The notes beneath the pieces are model-generated. The model ran no database searches. It was not told the origin of the DNA and saw nothing but the letters and a program-made list of their open reading frames with translations. From Bacillota bacterium (GTDB lineage Bacteria > Bacillota > Clostridia > Peptostreptococcales > Anaerovoracaceae): a stretch of DNA of 64,000 nt. A program made the position numbers and the translations under genes. Location: NCBI GenBank assembly GCA_028724585.1, contig JAQYCQ010000037.1, forward strand, positions 16,909-80,908, in the 5' to 3' direction. Each line of letters starts with the position of its first letter. The first letter of the stretch is position 1. Below, in pieces: positions 45,383 to 52,880 of this stretch.

Positions 45383-45649
45383 CTATTCTTCTTTATCCGG
45401 CCGCGTCACTCTGGAATATATCGTCTTGGCGCTCACGCCCCTGACTTTGCCGATCCTGCCGGCCAGAGTGTTTATTACATCCTGGGGAGCGTCCAGCGCT
45501 ATGCAGATGATATTGACGCCGGCCTGTCTGTACGGCAGGCCCATCCTGCCGATTATGTACTGGCCGCAGCCGTGCAGCAGTTCGTTTATCTGCCCCGTCG
45601 CCTCTATATCTTCGACGATTATCCCTAAAATGGCGATTCTCGTTTCCAT
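45383..45649 (-). CDS. TM1266-like small protein (putative hydrogenase system regulator family)
   Basis: An 88-residue protein starting METRIAILGIIVEDIEATGQINELLHGCGQYIIGRMGLPYRQAGVNII. This pattern matches the TM1266 family, usually seen near [FeFe]-hydrogenase genes and thought to be regulatory, with an ACT/NikR-like fold. Here it heads the nitrogenase-like/hyp operon. The ATG at 45649 follows GAGGAATACGG; the longer frame runs through the leader terminator and is rejected. Confidence 0.75.
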   Translation of the reverse strand: METRIAILGIIVEDIEATGQINELLHGCGQYIIGRMGLPYRQAGVNIICIALDAPQDVINTLAGRIGKVRGVSAKTIYSRVTRPDKEE

Positions 45650-45840
45650 CCGTATTCCTCTCGCAATAAAAAAAACCGCATCGAAAAGATGCGGTCTGAT
45701 CACTCACTGTTCCCAGGTCCGGTTTCTGCGCGAGCGTATAGTACGCCCGTTTAAGGGTAAGCTCTGTCCGGTACCTGTTCTGGTATACAATATCGCGCAT
45801 CTTTGATCTCAATACAATATTTCGACCTCAGATCATATTT
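45650..45840 (-). promoter_or_regulatory. Structured leader with terminator upstream of the nitrogenase-like/hyp operon
   Basis: About 190 bases between the predicted start and the first gene form several helices. CAGGTaCCGG (plus 45768-45777) pairs with CCGGACCTG (plus 45714-45722), enclosing GCGTA-CTA-TACGC and CCC/GGG stems. It ends in a terminator. AAAGATGCG (plus 45796-45804) is complementary over 9 bases to the terminator's 5' arm (plus 45685-45693), a possible antiterminator. Three ACAG motifs lie at helix junctions. The class is not identified. Confidence 0.6.
45667..45695 (-). terminator. Intrinsic terminator in the leader of the nitrogenase-like/hyp operon
   Basis: A perfect 8-bp stem ACCGCATC/GATGCGGT with a 5-base loop (plus 45675-45695) is followed on the minus strand by eight Ts. 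It lies about 20 bases before the start codon of the first gene, so it must be regulated or leaky. Confidence 0.9.
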
Positions 45841-45846
45841 ACTTTA

Positions 45847-45874
45847 TTATTACCCACTATCGGCGAAAAATCAA
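45847..45874 (-). promoter_or_regulatory. Candidate promoter of the nitrogenase-like/hyp operon
   Basis: On the minus strand TTGATT (plus 45869-45874) and TAATAA (plus 45847-45852) have a 16-base spacer. The start would be near 45840. Confidence 0.5.
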
Positions 45875-45942
45875 GGGAACCGGGCTGTTAATAAATAATC
45901 AGGACGGACCCGGCCGTTCTCCCCGAAGGCGCCGATACTGTA

Positions 45943-45970
45943 AGAAAAAGCTCCGGCGGAACCGGAGCTT
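45943..45970 (-). terminator. Terminator of the YdbC-like gene
   Basis: AAGCTCCGG (45948-45956) and CCGGAGCTT (45962-45970), with a 5-base loop, are followed on the minus strand by TTTTTCTTA. Confidence 0.85.
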
Positions 45971-46109
45971 GGGATAAGTGACTTTTTTTGTGACTGGGAT
46001 CTTTTCTGTGCGCTGCCGCGCGCCTTTCTTTAAGTTGTGCCGACGGCCGTGCCTCACAGGACAGCCGCCGGCGTTATATCACCGGTGCTCTGAAAAAGAG
46101 CGCCTGCTG

Positions 46110-46493
46110 TTATGAGGCCAGCTGCTCTGACTGCTGCCGGCTGTCCTGTTCATCCTGTGACAGGTCCTGCGCCTGGTCCGGGCCGGTGGCTGAAAGCGCG
46201 CCGGCCCCCTGATCAAAAGGCACATCGTCATCTTCGCTGAATTCAGCCGCGTTGCCCTTCATGATATTGAAGAGCTCGCAGACCTCTTCCCTGGTCATGG
46301 TCACGCCTTTGCTCATCTTCTGATGGTCCGGCTGCCATTCCCTGATGTCGTATTTAGCCTCGCGGCCGTTCCATGCCACCGCGTTGAACTCCTTGAGCCA
46401 GCCTCTGCCTGTTGTGGAGAGAACTCCGAAGTGCTTCTCTATTGTGAAGCTGAAGTCGTCGTCTCCCCCGCGCCTGCTGTTATTCTGAGGCAT
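46110..46493 (-). CDS. PC4/YdbC-like single-strand nucleic-acid-binding protein
   Basis: Residues ~13-75 (FSFTIEKHFGVLSTTGRGWLKEFNAVAWNGREAKYDIREWQPDHQKMSKGVTMTREE) match the bacterial YdbC family, which has the fold of the eukaryotic coactivator PC4 and binds single-stranded DNA. The family is usually about 75 residues. This protein has an extra C-terminal tail of about 45 residues, acidic then Gln/Ser-rich (DLSQDEQDSRQQSEQLAS). It has its own terminator and appears to be a single gene. Confidence 0.8.
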   Translation of the reverse strand: MPQNNSRRGGDDDFSFTIEKHFGVLSTTGRGWLKEFNAVAWNGREAKYDIREWQPDHQKMSKGVTMTREEVCELFNIMKGNAAEFSEDDDVPFDQGAGALSATGPDQAQDLSQDEQDSRQQSEQLAS

Positions 46494-46684
46494 ATGGTAT
46501 CACCTTCCTTTGATTGATCTCTAAACCCCTGATTCCGAAAAAATAATTCGGCGCGGCGCGCTGGGCGCCGCATTTATTCGACGATCGTCTGTAAGTACAT
46601 GATACCTTCATTACCATTATCTGTCAATATATATTTTACAAATAATTACAAGAACGGCGGGGCCGCCATTTTTCAGTTCTGCCG

Positions 46685-46708
46685 CAGGCACTGGTCCGCG
46701 GAGCGGAC
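46685..46708. repeat. Paired hairpins downstream of bsh
   Basis: TGCC-GCA-GGCA is followed by GTCCGC-GGA-GCGGAC (46694-46708), with both loops in the orientation expected for the family. Confidence 0.8.
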
Positions 46709-46727
46709 GCCGGCGCCTTTTCATATA

Positions 46728-47702
46728 TTAATTTTCAAACAGGATGTCAGCTTCCTTTTTCAGCGGGAATTCCGACAGGCCGCTGCCGTCCAGGTCTTCT
46801 TTATTCATATCGATCGCGGTTATGCGGCTGTTGTCGTATGTCGTGTAATAGTAGATTCCCTTATCCAGGTTGGCGCAGGCGCTGTAGATGGTGATCTCAT
46901 AGTCGTCGCCGCCCAGGTGTACGCATCCCCTCTGCTGCTCGACAGACTGCAGTATGTGGAAGAACTGGCTGACGCTCTGAGCCTCGGAACCGTCGCACAG
47001 CGAATTGGCGCGGGTAAAGGCCGCCTTGACGAAACGCGACTGGGAAGAAAGGTCTCCCGGCAGTCCCATGGCGCCCATGCCCCTGCTGTAAGGGTCAAGA
47101 TCCAGGCCGCCGCCGAATGTATTTTCAGCCGGCTCGCAGCTGAGCGACCTGTAGTTGTTGAGACTGAAGAGCTGCTTGTCGAAAGGAGGATTGTTTGTCA
47201 TGACCCCTGCCGGGTTGTCGTAAATGTGAAGCCCGTCCTTCATGCTCTCCACGACAATGGACTCTTTGGCATCCGCTATCATCCAGTGCAGCTCGGCCAG
47301 AGGCAGTTTGTCGCTGAAGGCTATGTTCACCAGATTGATCCTGTCCAGCAGAGCCCTTGCTTCCTCGACGCTGGCGCACTGGCCCAGCACCCATGGTATG
47401 AACTCGAAAGGCGCTATATTGTCCTTACCGTCGACCGGATCGCCGTAGTAAGCGTTGCCCGCGAAATTGAGCCCGGCCATCCCCAGTCCCTTATCGTTTA
47501 CAGCATCATAAAAGAGCGGGAATCCGCCTATGACGGTCGCCATCCCGACCAGGCCGTTGTGGCTGGCCATCTCGTCAGCCATGCGCAGCTTAAAAGGGAA
47601 ATTCCTCGGCATCACGACGACTTCTTCGCCGAAGGATATCTCCAGATCCAGATTGCGTCCGAAATAATGGTCTTTAGGGTAATATGAAATGGCAGTGCAC
47701 AT
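46728..47702 (-). CDS. bsh: Choloylglycine (bile salt) hydrolase
   Basis: This Ntn-hydrolase deconjugates glycine- or taurine-bile salts. The 324-residue protein begins MCTAISYY, exposing the nucleophile Cys2, with YFGRNLDLEISFGEEV giving the conserved Arg and Asp, NAYYGDP, GVMTNNPPFDKQ with the conserved Asn, and a C-terminal CVHLGGDDYEITIYSACANLDKGIYYYTTYDN. Penicillin V acylase activity is an alternative within the family, but length and motifs favour bile salt hydrolase. No bile transporter or further bile gene is adjacent. Confidence 0.93.
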   Translation of the reverse strand: MCTAISYYPKDHYFGRNLDLEISFGEEVVVMPRNFPFKLRMADEMASHNGLVGMATVIGGFPLFYDAVNDKGLGMAGLNFAGNAYYGDPVDGKDNIAPFEFIPWVLGQCASVEEARALLDRINLVNIAFSDKLPLAELHWMIADAKESIVVESMKDGLHIYDNPAGVMTNNPPFDKQLFSLNNYRSLSCEPAENTFGGGLDLDPYSRGMGAMGLPGDLSSQSRFVKAAFTRANSLCDGSEAQSVSQFFHILQSVEQQRGCVHLGGDDYEITIYSACANLDKGIYYYTTYDNSRITAIDMNKEDLDGSGLSEFPLKKEADILFEN

Positions 47703-47836
47703 AACAGTTCCTCCTTTGTGATTTCATATTTCACATATATTCTGTTCTGCTATGATTATACAGCCGCAGGAGCGTCATGAGTCAGTAAGGATAGAGAAAA
47801 AAACGAAAAGATGACCGCCCGGGCGGGACAGCTTAC

Positions 47837-47871
47837 GTCAGCTCACGCTGACAAGTACCTCCGGCAGAAGC
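47837..47871. repeat. Variant hairpin element near tRNA-Ser
   Basis: GTCAGC-TCAC-GCTGAC (47837-47852) has a 4-base loop instead of TCC and is followed by AAGTACCTCCGGCAGAAGC, nearly identical to the sequence after the hairpin at 24829. Confidence 0.75.
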
Positions 47872-47933
47872 TTTACCTTAACCGAAGCCCGCGTGGTCGC
47901 CGGCCGGCGTCGCGTCAAAGCGGAAAAAGGCAT

Positions 47934-47969
47934 AAAAAAACCGGGCTGACGTTGATATCAGTCCGGTTT
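47934..47969 (-). terminator. Terminator of tRNA-Ser
   Basis: On the minus strand ACCGGACTGA pairs with TCAGCCCGGT and is followed by seven Ts, directly downstream of the tRNA. Confidence 0.9.
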
Positions 47970-47976
47970 AGAAGTC

Positions 47977-48064
47977 TGGCAGAGGGCACGGGACTCGAAC
48001 CCGCGGGGCTTTTACGCCTTACTCGCATTCCAAGCGAGCTCCTTAGCCACTCGGTCAACCCTCT
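47977..48064 (-). tRNA. tRNA-Ser(GGA)
   Basis: An 88-base minus-strand tRNA with a 7-bp acceptor (AGAGGGT/GCCCTCT), TGACCGAGTGGC D-arm, anticodon stem CTCGC/GCGAG with loop TTGGAAT (anticodon GGA), a long variable arm typical of class II tRNAs, TTCGAGT T-loop, discriminator G and an encoded CCA. Confidence 0.96.
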
Positions 48065-48150
48065 AAGACCTTGTTTACTATACATTAAACAAAGAGTATT
48101 TGCAAGTGATAATTTTACAATTTCATGATTTTCTATCAAGCGCGGAAAAG

Positions 48151-48470
48151 AGGTGTCTCAAAAGTAGCAATCTGCTGCTGATGAGGCACCTCCTCTTTTG
48201 TCAACAAACGGACAATATTTTGATAATCATCACATGTAGTACAATAATTACAAGAAGGATTCGAAAATGTCCAGAACCTATACACAAGACTTCAAAAAGG
48301 ATGCCCTGTCCTATGAAACAGATCTTCCAACACATTGCCGCTAAGGTGATCCTTCCGAGAACGGTTCATCGCATTATAGTCGGGAATGAGCTGGCCATTC
48401 AGGAGATAGCGGTGAAGTTCTGATCAAAAAAGGCCATCCCAAAACTGTATAGTTTTGAGACAGCCCCCTG
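48151..48470 (+). mobile_element. Decayed insertion sequence with inverted ends
   Basis: The ends share the inverted 10-mer TGTCTCAAAA (left at about 48154, right at about 48453-48462 as TTTTGAGACA). Inside is an ATG at 48267 coding for MSRTYTQDFKKDALSYE, which looks like the start of an IS3-family OrfA but stops after 25 codons. Unrelated-looking sequence follows, so most of the element is deleted. It lies next to tRNA-Ser. Confidence 0.65.
48267..48344 (+). pseudogene. Remnant of IS3-type transposase OrfA
   Basis: Twenty-five codons beginning MSRTYTQDFKKDA match the usual N-terminus of IS3-type OrfA proteins. The frame then reaches a stop where a full OrfA would have about 100 residues. 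It is non-functional. Confidence 0.65.
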
Positions 48471-48494
48471 ACATTCATTTTTCTGTATTCCAAT

Positions 48495-48953
48495 CTAGCC
48501 TGTTATGATCTTGAAGCCGCCGTAGGTGAGCACCGAGATGATGACCGCCGCGCCGCATACGCCCATGGCTATAGACGGAAGAGCCTTCCTCCAGTCCATA
48601 TCCAGCAGGGCCGCCACCAGAGCGCCGGTCCAGGCTCCTGTGCCCGGAAGCGGGATGGCAACGAAGAGGAAGAGTCCCCAGAATTCGTATTTCTGCACCT
48701 GGTCGCTCTTAGCCGCAGCCTTTGCTTCCATCTTGTCGACGAAGCCGTTGAGCTTAGGGCTCTTAGTGCGCATCCAGGCGAAGATCTTCTTAATGAAGAA
48801 AAGTATGAAAGGGATCGGGATCAGGTTGCCGATCACCGAGAGCACGATAGATTCCCAGAGAGGCAGGCCCAGGCCTACGCCCACAGGGATGGCTCCCCTC
48901 AGCTCCACTATAGGGAGCATTGCCATAAAAAATGTCGTAAGTACTTTTACCAT
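48495..48953 (-). CDS. Small multidrug export family membrane protein (COG2426)
   Basis: About 152 residues with four hydrophobic segments, starting MVKVLTTFFMAMLPIVELRGAIPVGVGLGLPLWES, the conserved opening of the small multidrug export (Sm_multidrug_ex) family, and FVAIPLPGTGAWTGALVAALL. The start at 48953 has GGAAGGG upstream. Transport function is inferred from the family name only. It follows dut with a 13-base gap. Confidence 0.85.
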   Translation of the reverse strand: MVKVLTTFFMAMLPIVELRGAIPVGVGLGLPLWESIVLSVIGNLIPIPFILFFIKKIFAWMRTKSPKLNGFVDKMEAKAAAKSDQVQKYEFWGLFLFVAIPLPGTGAWTGALVAALLDMDWRKALPSIAMGVCGAAVIISVLTYGGFKIITG

Positions 48954-48966
48954 AGTCCCTTCCTGA

Positions 48967-49413
48967 TCACTTGATGCCTGTCGATCCGAATCCGCCTTCT
49001 CCGCGTTCTGTATCGCTGAGCTCGTCACATTCTACTACCCAGGCGTGCTGTACCGGGGCGATGACCATCTGGGCGGCTCTCTCGCCATCTTCGATGACGC
49101 GGTCCTGATCAGAATGGTTATAGAGGGCGATCATGATCTCGCCCCTGTAGTCAGAGTCAACGACGCCGACTTTATTTGCCGGAGCCAGTCCCTGCTTTAC
49201 AGCCAGGCCGCTTCTGGCGTAAACGAAACCGGCGTAGCCCTTAGGGATCTCCATAGCCAGTCCTGTGTGGATCATCACAGTCTGTCCCGGATGGATGATC
49301 AGCGGAGCGTCCATCAGAGCGTAAAGGTCCATGCCTGCCGCTGTCTCTGAAGCGTACTTAGGCATATGAGCTCTTTCGTCGAGTTTCTTAGTCTTGAGTC
49401 TGATTATTTCCAT
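48967..49413 (-). CDS. dut: Deoxyuridine 5'-triphosphate nucleotidohydrolase
   Basis: dUTPase hydrolyses dUTP to dUMP, keeping uracil out of DNA. The five motifs of the trimeric family are present in order: YASETAAGMDLYA, ARSGLAVKQGL, GVVDSDYRGEI, ERAAQMVIAP and RGEGGFGSTG at the C-terminus. Length (148) is typical. Confidence 0.97.
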   Translation of the reverse strand: MEIIRLKTKKLDERAHMPKYASETAAGMDLYALMDAPLIIHPGQTVMIHTGLAMEIPKGYAGFVYARSGLAVKQGLAPANKVGVVDSDYRGEIMIALYNHSDQDRVIEDGERAAQMVIAPVQHAWVVECDELSDTERGEGGFGSTGIK

Positions 49414-49557
49414 TTATATATCTATCCTTTCCGCCATTGGCATCTGTCGTGCTTAAAACAAAAAGTCAATGATATTCTATCACGAACTCATGCGCCGCGA
49501 AATGTATATTTTCATATCGAATATCCTATCGCACCTGAGCCCCGCTGTCCGAATCTC

Positions 49558-50289
49558 CTATTCGCGTTCCGCCGAGAGGATCTCCGCGCCGCTCTCACCC
49601 GCGCGTACTCTCTGCCTGCGCTGTACAGGCTTGTATTCCAGGCCCATGGCCTTTGTCGTCTTCTCCTGGAAGAGGTAATTATACAGGGCGATGACCCTTC
49701 CGACTCCGATCATAGCGGCGATAGTGCCCACACCCAGACCGACCAGCTGTCCTTCTGCAAAAAGTCCCATTGCCGCGGCAAGCGCTACGCAGCCGATGTC
49801 AAAGCAGTTCTTGGTAAAGCCCATTGTCTTGCCGATGCGGTCAGCCAGGGCCTGTACTATGCCGTCTCCTGGATTAGGGACCAGCCTGCAGTTTACCATC
49901 ATTGCCGCGCCGAGCCCGGTAAAGGTTATGCCCAGTGCCAGGCATACTATCCTGCCCGCAATATTGGAGGCGTCCGGCAGATACTCCGCGAATATATTGA
50001 AAAACCTGGTCATCAGAGCCGCGAGGGGGATCTGGAGCAGGTCGTAGAGCCTGAAGTTTTTTCCTTTTAATATGTATTCGACCGCCGCCAGTATCACGTA
50101 GAGCACAAGGCAGGCGTTGCCGAAGTTAAGCTTCCAGATCAGGGAAGCTGTATAAGCTGTCGATATTATCGGTGTTACGCCGAAGCAAGATTTGGTATTG
50201 AGTATGATGCCGAGTGAAAGTACTACCATTCCGATGCAGTAAAGCGTCCATCTGACTATCGTCTGTGACTTTCTCTCTGTTTTTTCCAT
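49558..50289 (-). CDS. YczE/YitT-like integral membrane protein
   Basis: A 243-residue protein with five to six hydrophobic segments (SLGIILNTKSCFGVTPIISTAY, NPGDGIVQALADRIG, VGLGVGTIAAMIGVGRVIALYN). These motifs match the YczE/YyaS/YitT membrane family, whose function is unknown. A 30-residue Arg/Glu-rich cytoplasmic tail ends the protein. It is separated from the S-layer gene by a terminator and a 105-base repeat. Confidence 0.8.
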   Translation of the reverse strand: MEKTERKSQTIVRWTLYCIGMVVLSLGIILNTKSCFGVTPIISTAYTASLIWKLNFGNACLVLYVILAAVEYILKGKNFRLYDLLQIPLAALMTRFFNIFAEYLPDASNIAGRIVCLALGITFTGLGAAMMVNCRLVPNPGDGIVQALADRIGKTMGFTKNCFDIGCVALAAAMGLFAEGQLVGLGVGTIAAMIGVGRVIALYNYLFQEKTTKAMGLEYKPVQRRQRVRAGESGAEILSAERE

Positions 50290-50383
50290 AAAGATTCCCC
50301 CTTCTTATTTGCTTGTTCGAGAAATTATAGTCTCATTTCTGTGCCAAATACAAGGGTTGTTTTCTGGAAATTCCGGTGACGTG

Positions 50384-50488
50384 CCCGCGCGAGCTCCGCT
50401 CGCATCACTCAATCTCCTGTAAAACGTTACACCCGGGCTCGCTCCCGGCGCGTCTTTCTGCTTTTTGCATTGACCGCAGAGCGGTCGG
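50384..50488. repeat. 105-base composite repeat, copy 1
   Basis: This copy differs from copy 2 (61739-61843) at only four positions. It opens with GCGAGC-TCC-GCTCGC (50389-50403), contains CCGGG-6-CCCGG, and ends with GACCGC-AGA-GCGGTC (50472-50486). No protein-coding frame is evident. It sits between the terminator of the S-layer gene and the YczE-like gene. Confidence 0.9.
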
Positions 50489-50498
50489 ATACGCAAAA

Positions 50499-50542
50499 GA
50501 GCCTTTCCTGTCGGTATTTCGCCGACTGGAAAGGCTCTCGGA
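50499..50542 (-). terminator. Terminator of the S-layer protein gene
   Basis: AGAGCCTTTCC pairs with GGAAAGGCTCT around an 18-base loop and is followed on the minus strand by TTTTGC. Confidence 0.7.
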
Positions 50543-50629
50543 AAATGGGGATTTTGTATATCAGAAGATCTTCAGGCATATCTGCCTGCTTATCTCATGA
50601 TCTGTAATGTGAGTTTTTCGCTGCTTTTA

Positions 50630-52696
50630 TCAGCTGAGCTTCGAATAGTTAAGGAAAAGCTGTGCTACCTGAGCTCTTGTGGCTGGTGCCAGAGGCATGA
50701 TCTGTCCGTCAGAACCATTGATAAGGCCGGCCCCAACTGCCCACTGTACTGCCTGCTGAGCGTAACCGTCCACTGACGCAGCATCTGAGAACTTGGAGAG
50801 ATCTCCTGATGCTGATGTATCTTTTCCTGTTGCCTGAGCTGTCTTATAGAAGAGTATAGCCATCTGCTCACGAGTGATATCAGCATTCGGAGCGAAGGTT
50901 GTCTCTGACATGCCGCTGACGATGCCGCTCGTATAAGCCCATACTACTCCGTTATAGAACCAGTCGCCGCTCTTGACGTCCGTGAACGGAGCTATGCTTG
51001 TAACTACAGTAGACTTCTGAGATCTGTAAAGTACGGAAGCGAACATGGCTCTTGACATATTAGTGTCAGGCTCGAAGGTCGTCGCCGAAGTACCTGCGAA
51101 AAGCTTGTTCTTAACTGCGTTATCGACAGCGTTGTAATACCAGCTGCCCTGTGCTACGTCCTTAAAGTCGGAAGCTGAAGCCGGAGTTTTTTCAGGCTCT
51201 GACGGAGTTTCCGCATCATGGTTGAGGTTCGCTGCCATAGTATCGAGGACGCTGCTGTTGATGGAGGCTTTGTTAGCTTTGTAGTAGCTCATGCCTTCGT
51301 CTATCTTCTTCTGGAAAGCTGAATCAGAGTAATCCTTGATGCTTGTAGTAACGCCGTCAGGCTTGGAAGCGGTTGACATAGTCGAGTCTATGATAGTAGC
51401 AAGCTTGGCGTTATCCGTTACGTGATAGAAATGATAGTACCAGTAAGTAGCCGCGTCTACCGGGTTGATGTATTCAGGATAGCAGTAAGCTGTCCAGTAA
51501 GCCATGCCCAGCAGGTTCTCTATGGAGTTTGCCCCGATAGATCCTACTGTGCTGAAGCTGCTGGACATTACAGGCATTGTCTTTACTTTGCTGACAAGCT
51601 CTGTATCCTTAGGGTCGATGTACTGGAGGAGCATCTCCCTGATGGAGTCTTCGCTCTTATTGCCATTGACCTGTACGCCGCCTGTTATGATTATGTCGGA
51701 ATTAGCGACGATCTCCTCAGCCGACAGCGGATAGTATGCTTTATCCTTTCCACTGATCTTGACAGTGCTGGCAGTCTTTCCGATCTTGGCCGCCACATTG
51801 ACAGTAGTCTGATCAAGGAATTCGCCTACTCTGGAATGCGTAGTCGTTCCCTGAGTGGAAACGTTCGAATCTACACAATAGAATACGCCGTCCTTTGACT
51901 GAGCCGGATCAAAGACCGCGACAGTCTTCTTCTGCGCTCCGTTCTTATTAAGCTGTTCGAGCACATAGGACTGGATGCCTACAGTGTAGTTTGTCAGCTG
52001 GTCGGCAATTTCGAGAGGATCACCGTAGCGTGTATGCCTGCTGCTGTCGCCCGCAGTGATCTCGTTGGCATCTTTAGCGAGCTCGTAAGCCGTCTTGAGG
52101 AAGTCAGAGCATACTGACATCGGATAATTTACGATATACGGGTCGTAATCATTGTCTTTATTGCTGTCCTTGTTTTCAGGAAGATCCGCGATGAGCGCGC
52201 TGTAATCTCCGCCTGATGTTCCGATCAGCATATCCGGACGGTAATAAAGCGAACTTACAGTGCCGAGATCAGGAACTACTTCCGTATCCACTGAGTTAGG
52301 GTTGCCGGAGATTCCGCCGAGAGTGTGCTTGTCCGCGAGCGATTTTCCGTTCTCTTTGGCCCAGCTGTTGTAGGCCCAGTTGTAAAGATACGGGTTCGGA
52401 GCGGAGTTGATGTCCGTTCCGAATGTTCCTATGAGTACAGAGCTCTGTGCCTTTTTAAGATCATAGTCAGCAGGAACCTCTGCCGCACGGTCTGTAGTAT
52501 TCGTGATCCCGAGAATTTCCGGTGTGGCATCAGCCTGAGCATGCGCGGAGCATGTTATGAGACTGTCGTCTACAGTCATCGGAGACGTCGGAACGTCGTA
52601 GGAAACAGAAGCAGCCGACGCGCCGAAACCCATCGAAGCGAATGTCGCTATCGAAAGGCCGACTGCCGCCGCTCTCTTTAATAAATCCTTTTTCAT
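50630..52696 (-). CDS. S-layer-anchored protein with FecB-like binding domain and three SLH domains
   Basis: The start at 52696 (MKKDLLKRAAAVGLSIATFA) has AGGAGG upstream and gives a clean signal peptide ending at ASA near residue 29. The middle (to about residue 490) resembles a metal-chelate substrate-binding protein: YYPLSAEEIVANSDIIITGG, then NLLGMAYWTAYCYPEYINP. The C-terminus has three SLH repeats (FKDVAQGSWYYNAVDNAVKN, FTDVKSGDWFYNGVVWAYTSG, FSDAASVDGYAQQAVQWAVGAG), which bind cell-wall polysaccharide. It may capture a chelate for the importer encoded upstream. The 184-base gap before it contains a TCC-loop hairpin. Confidence 0.87.
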   Translation of the reverse strand: MKKDLLKRAAAVGLSIATFASMGFGASAASVSYDVPTSPMTVDDSLITCSAHAQADATPEILGITNTTDRAAEVPADYDLKKAQSSVLIGTFGTDINSAPNPYLYNWAYNSWAKENGKSLADKHTLGGISGNPNSVDTEVVPDLGTVSSLYYRPDMLIGTSGGDYSALIADLPENKDSNKDNDYDPYIVNYPMSVCSDFLKTAYELAKDANEITAGDSSRHTRYGDPLEIADQLTNYTVGIQSYVLEQLNKNGAQKKTVAVFDPAQSKDGVFYCVDSNVSTQGTTTHSRVGEFLDQTTVNVAAKIGKTASTVKISGKDKAYYPLSAEEIVANSDIIITGGVQVNGNKSEDSIREMLLQYIDPKDTELVSKVKTMPVMSSSFSTVGSIGANSIENLLGMAYWTAYCYPEYINPVDAATYWYYHFYHVTDNAKLATIIDSTMSTASKPDGVTTSIKDYSDSAFQKKIDEGMSYYKANKASINSSVLDTMAANLNHDAETPSEPEKTPASASDFKDVAQGSWYYNAVDNAVKNKLFAGTSATTFEPDTNMSRAMFASVLYRSQKSTVVTSIAPFTDVKSGDWFYNGVVWAYTSGIVSGMSETTFAPNADITREQMAILFYKTAQATGKDTSASGDLSKFSDAASVDGYAQQAVQWAVGAGLINGSDGQIMPLAPATRAQVAQLFLNYSKLS

Positions 52697-52794
52697 AAAG
52701 AATCCTCCTGTAATGGTTTGAAACAAAATATATCTCCGGCGGTAAAAGCCGGTATGCTGAAATGCCCGCATCGACATCAACAGCCTGCGTCTTC

Positions 52795-52809
52795 GTGAGC
52801 TCCGCTCAC
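52795..52809. repeat. TCC-loop hairpin upstream of the S-layer gene
   Basis: GTGAGC-TCC-GCTCAC, a perfect 6-bp stem with the family loop, sits in the untranslated gap between the DUF4129-like gene and the S-layer gene. Confidence 0.85.
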
Positions 52810-52880
52810 AGGTCCGTCCCGGGATCCCAAGATTCGCAGCATACATTTCCGCCGCTTTCCCGGCTGTGTCAGGACAGATA

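Noticed and set aside
45650..45840. Naming the leader a NiCo riboswitch
   Set aside because: Only a few ACAG-type motifs and a helix arrangement suggest it; I could not confirm the conserved four-way junction, so it is left unclassified.
46599..47687. A 362-codon plus-strand frame
   Set aside because: It is antisense to the bile salt hydrolase gene, which has all catalytic residues in place.
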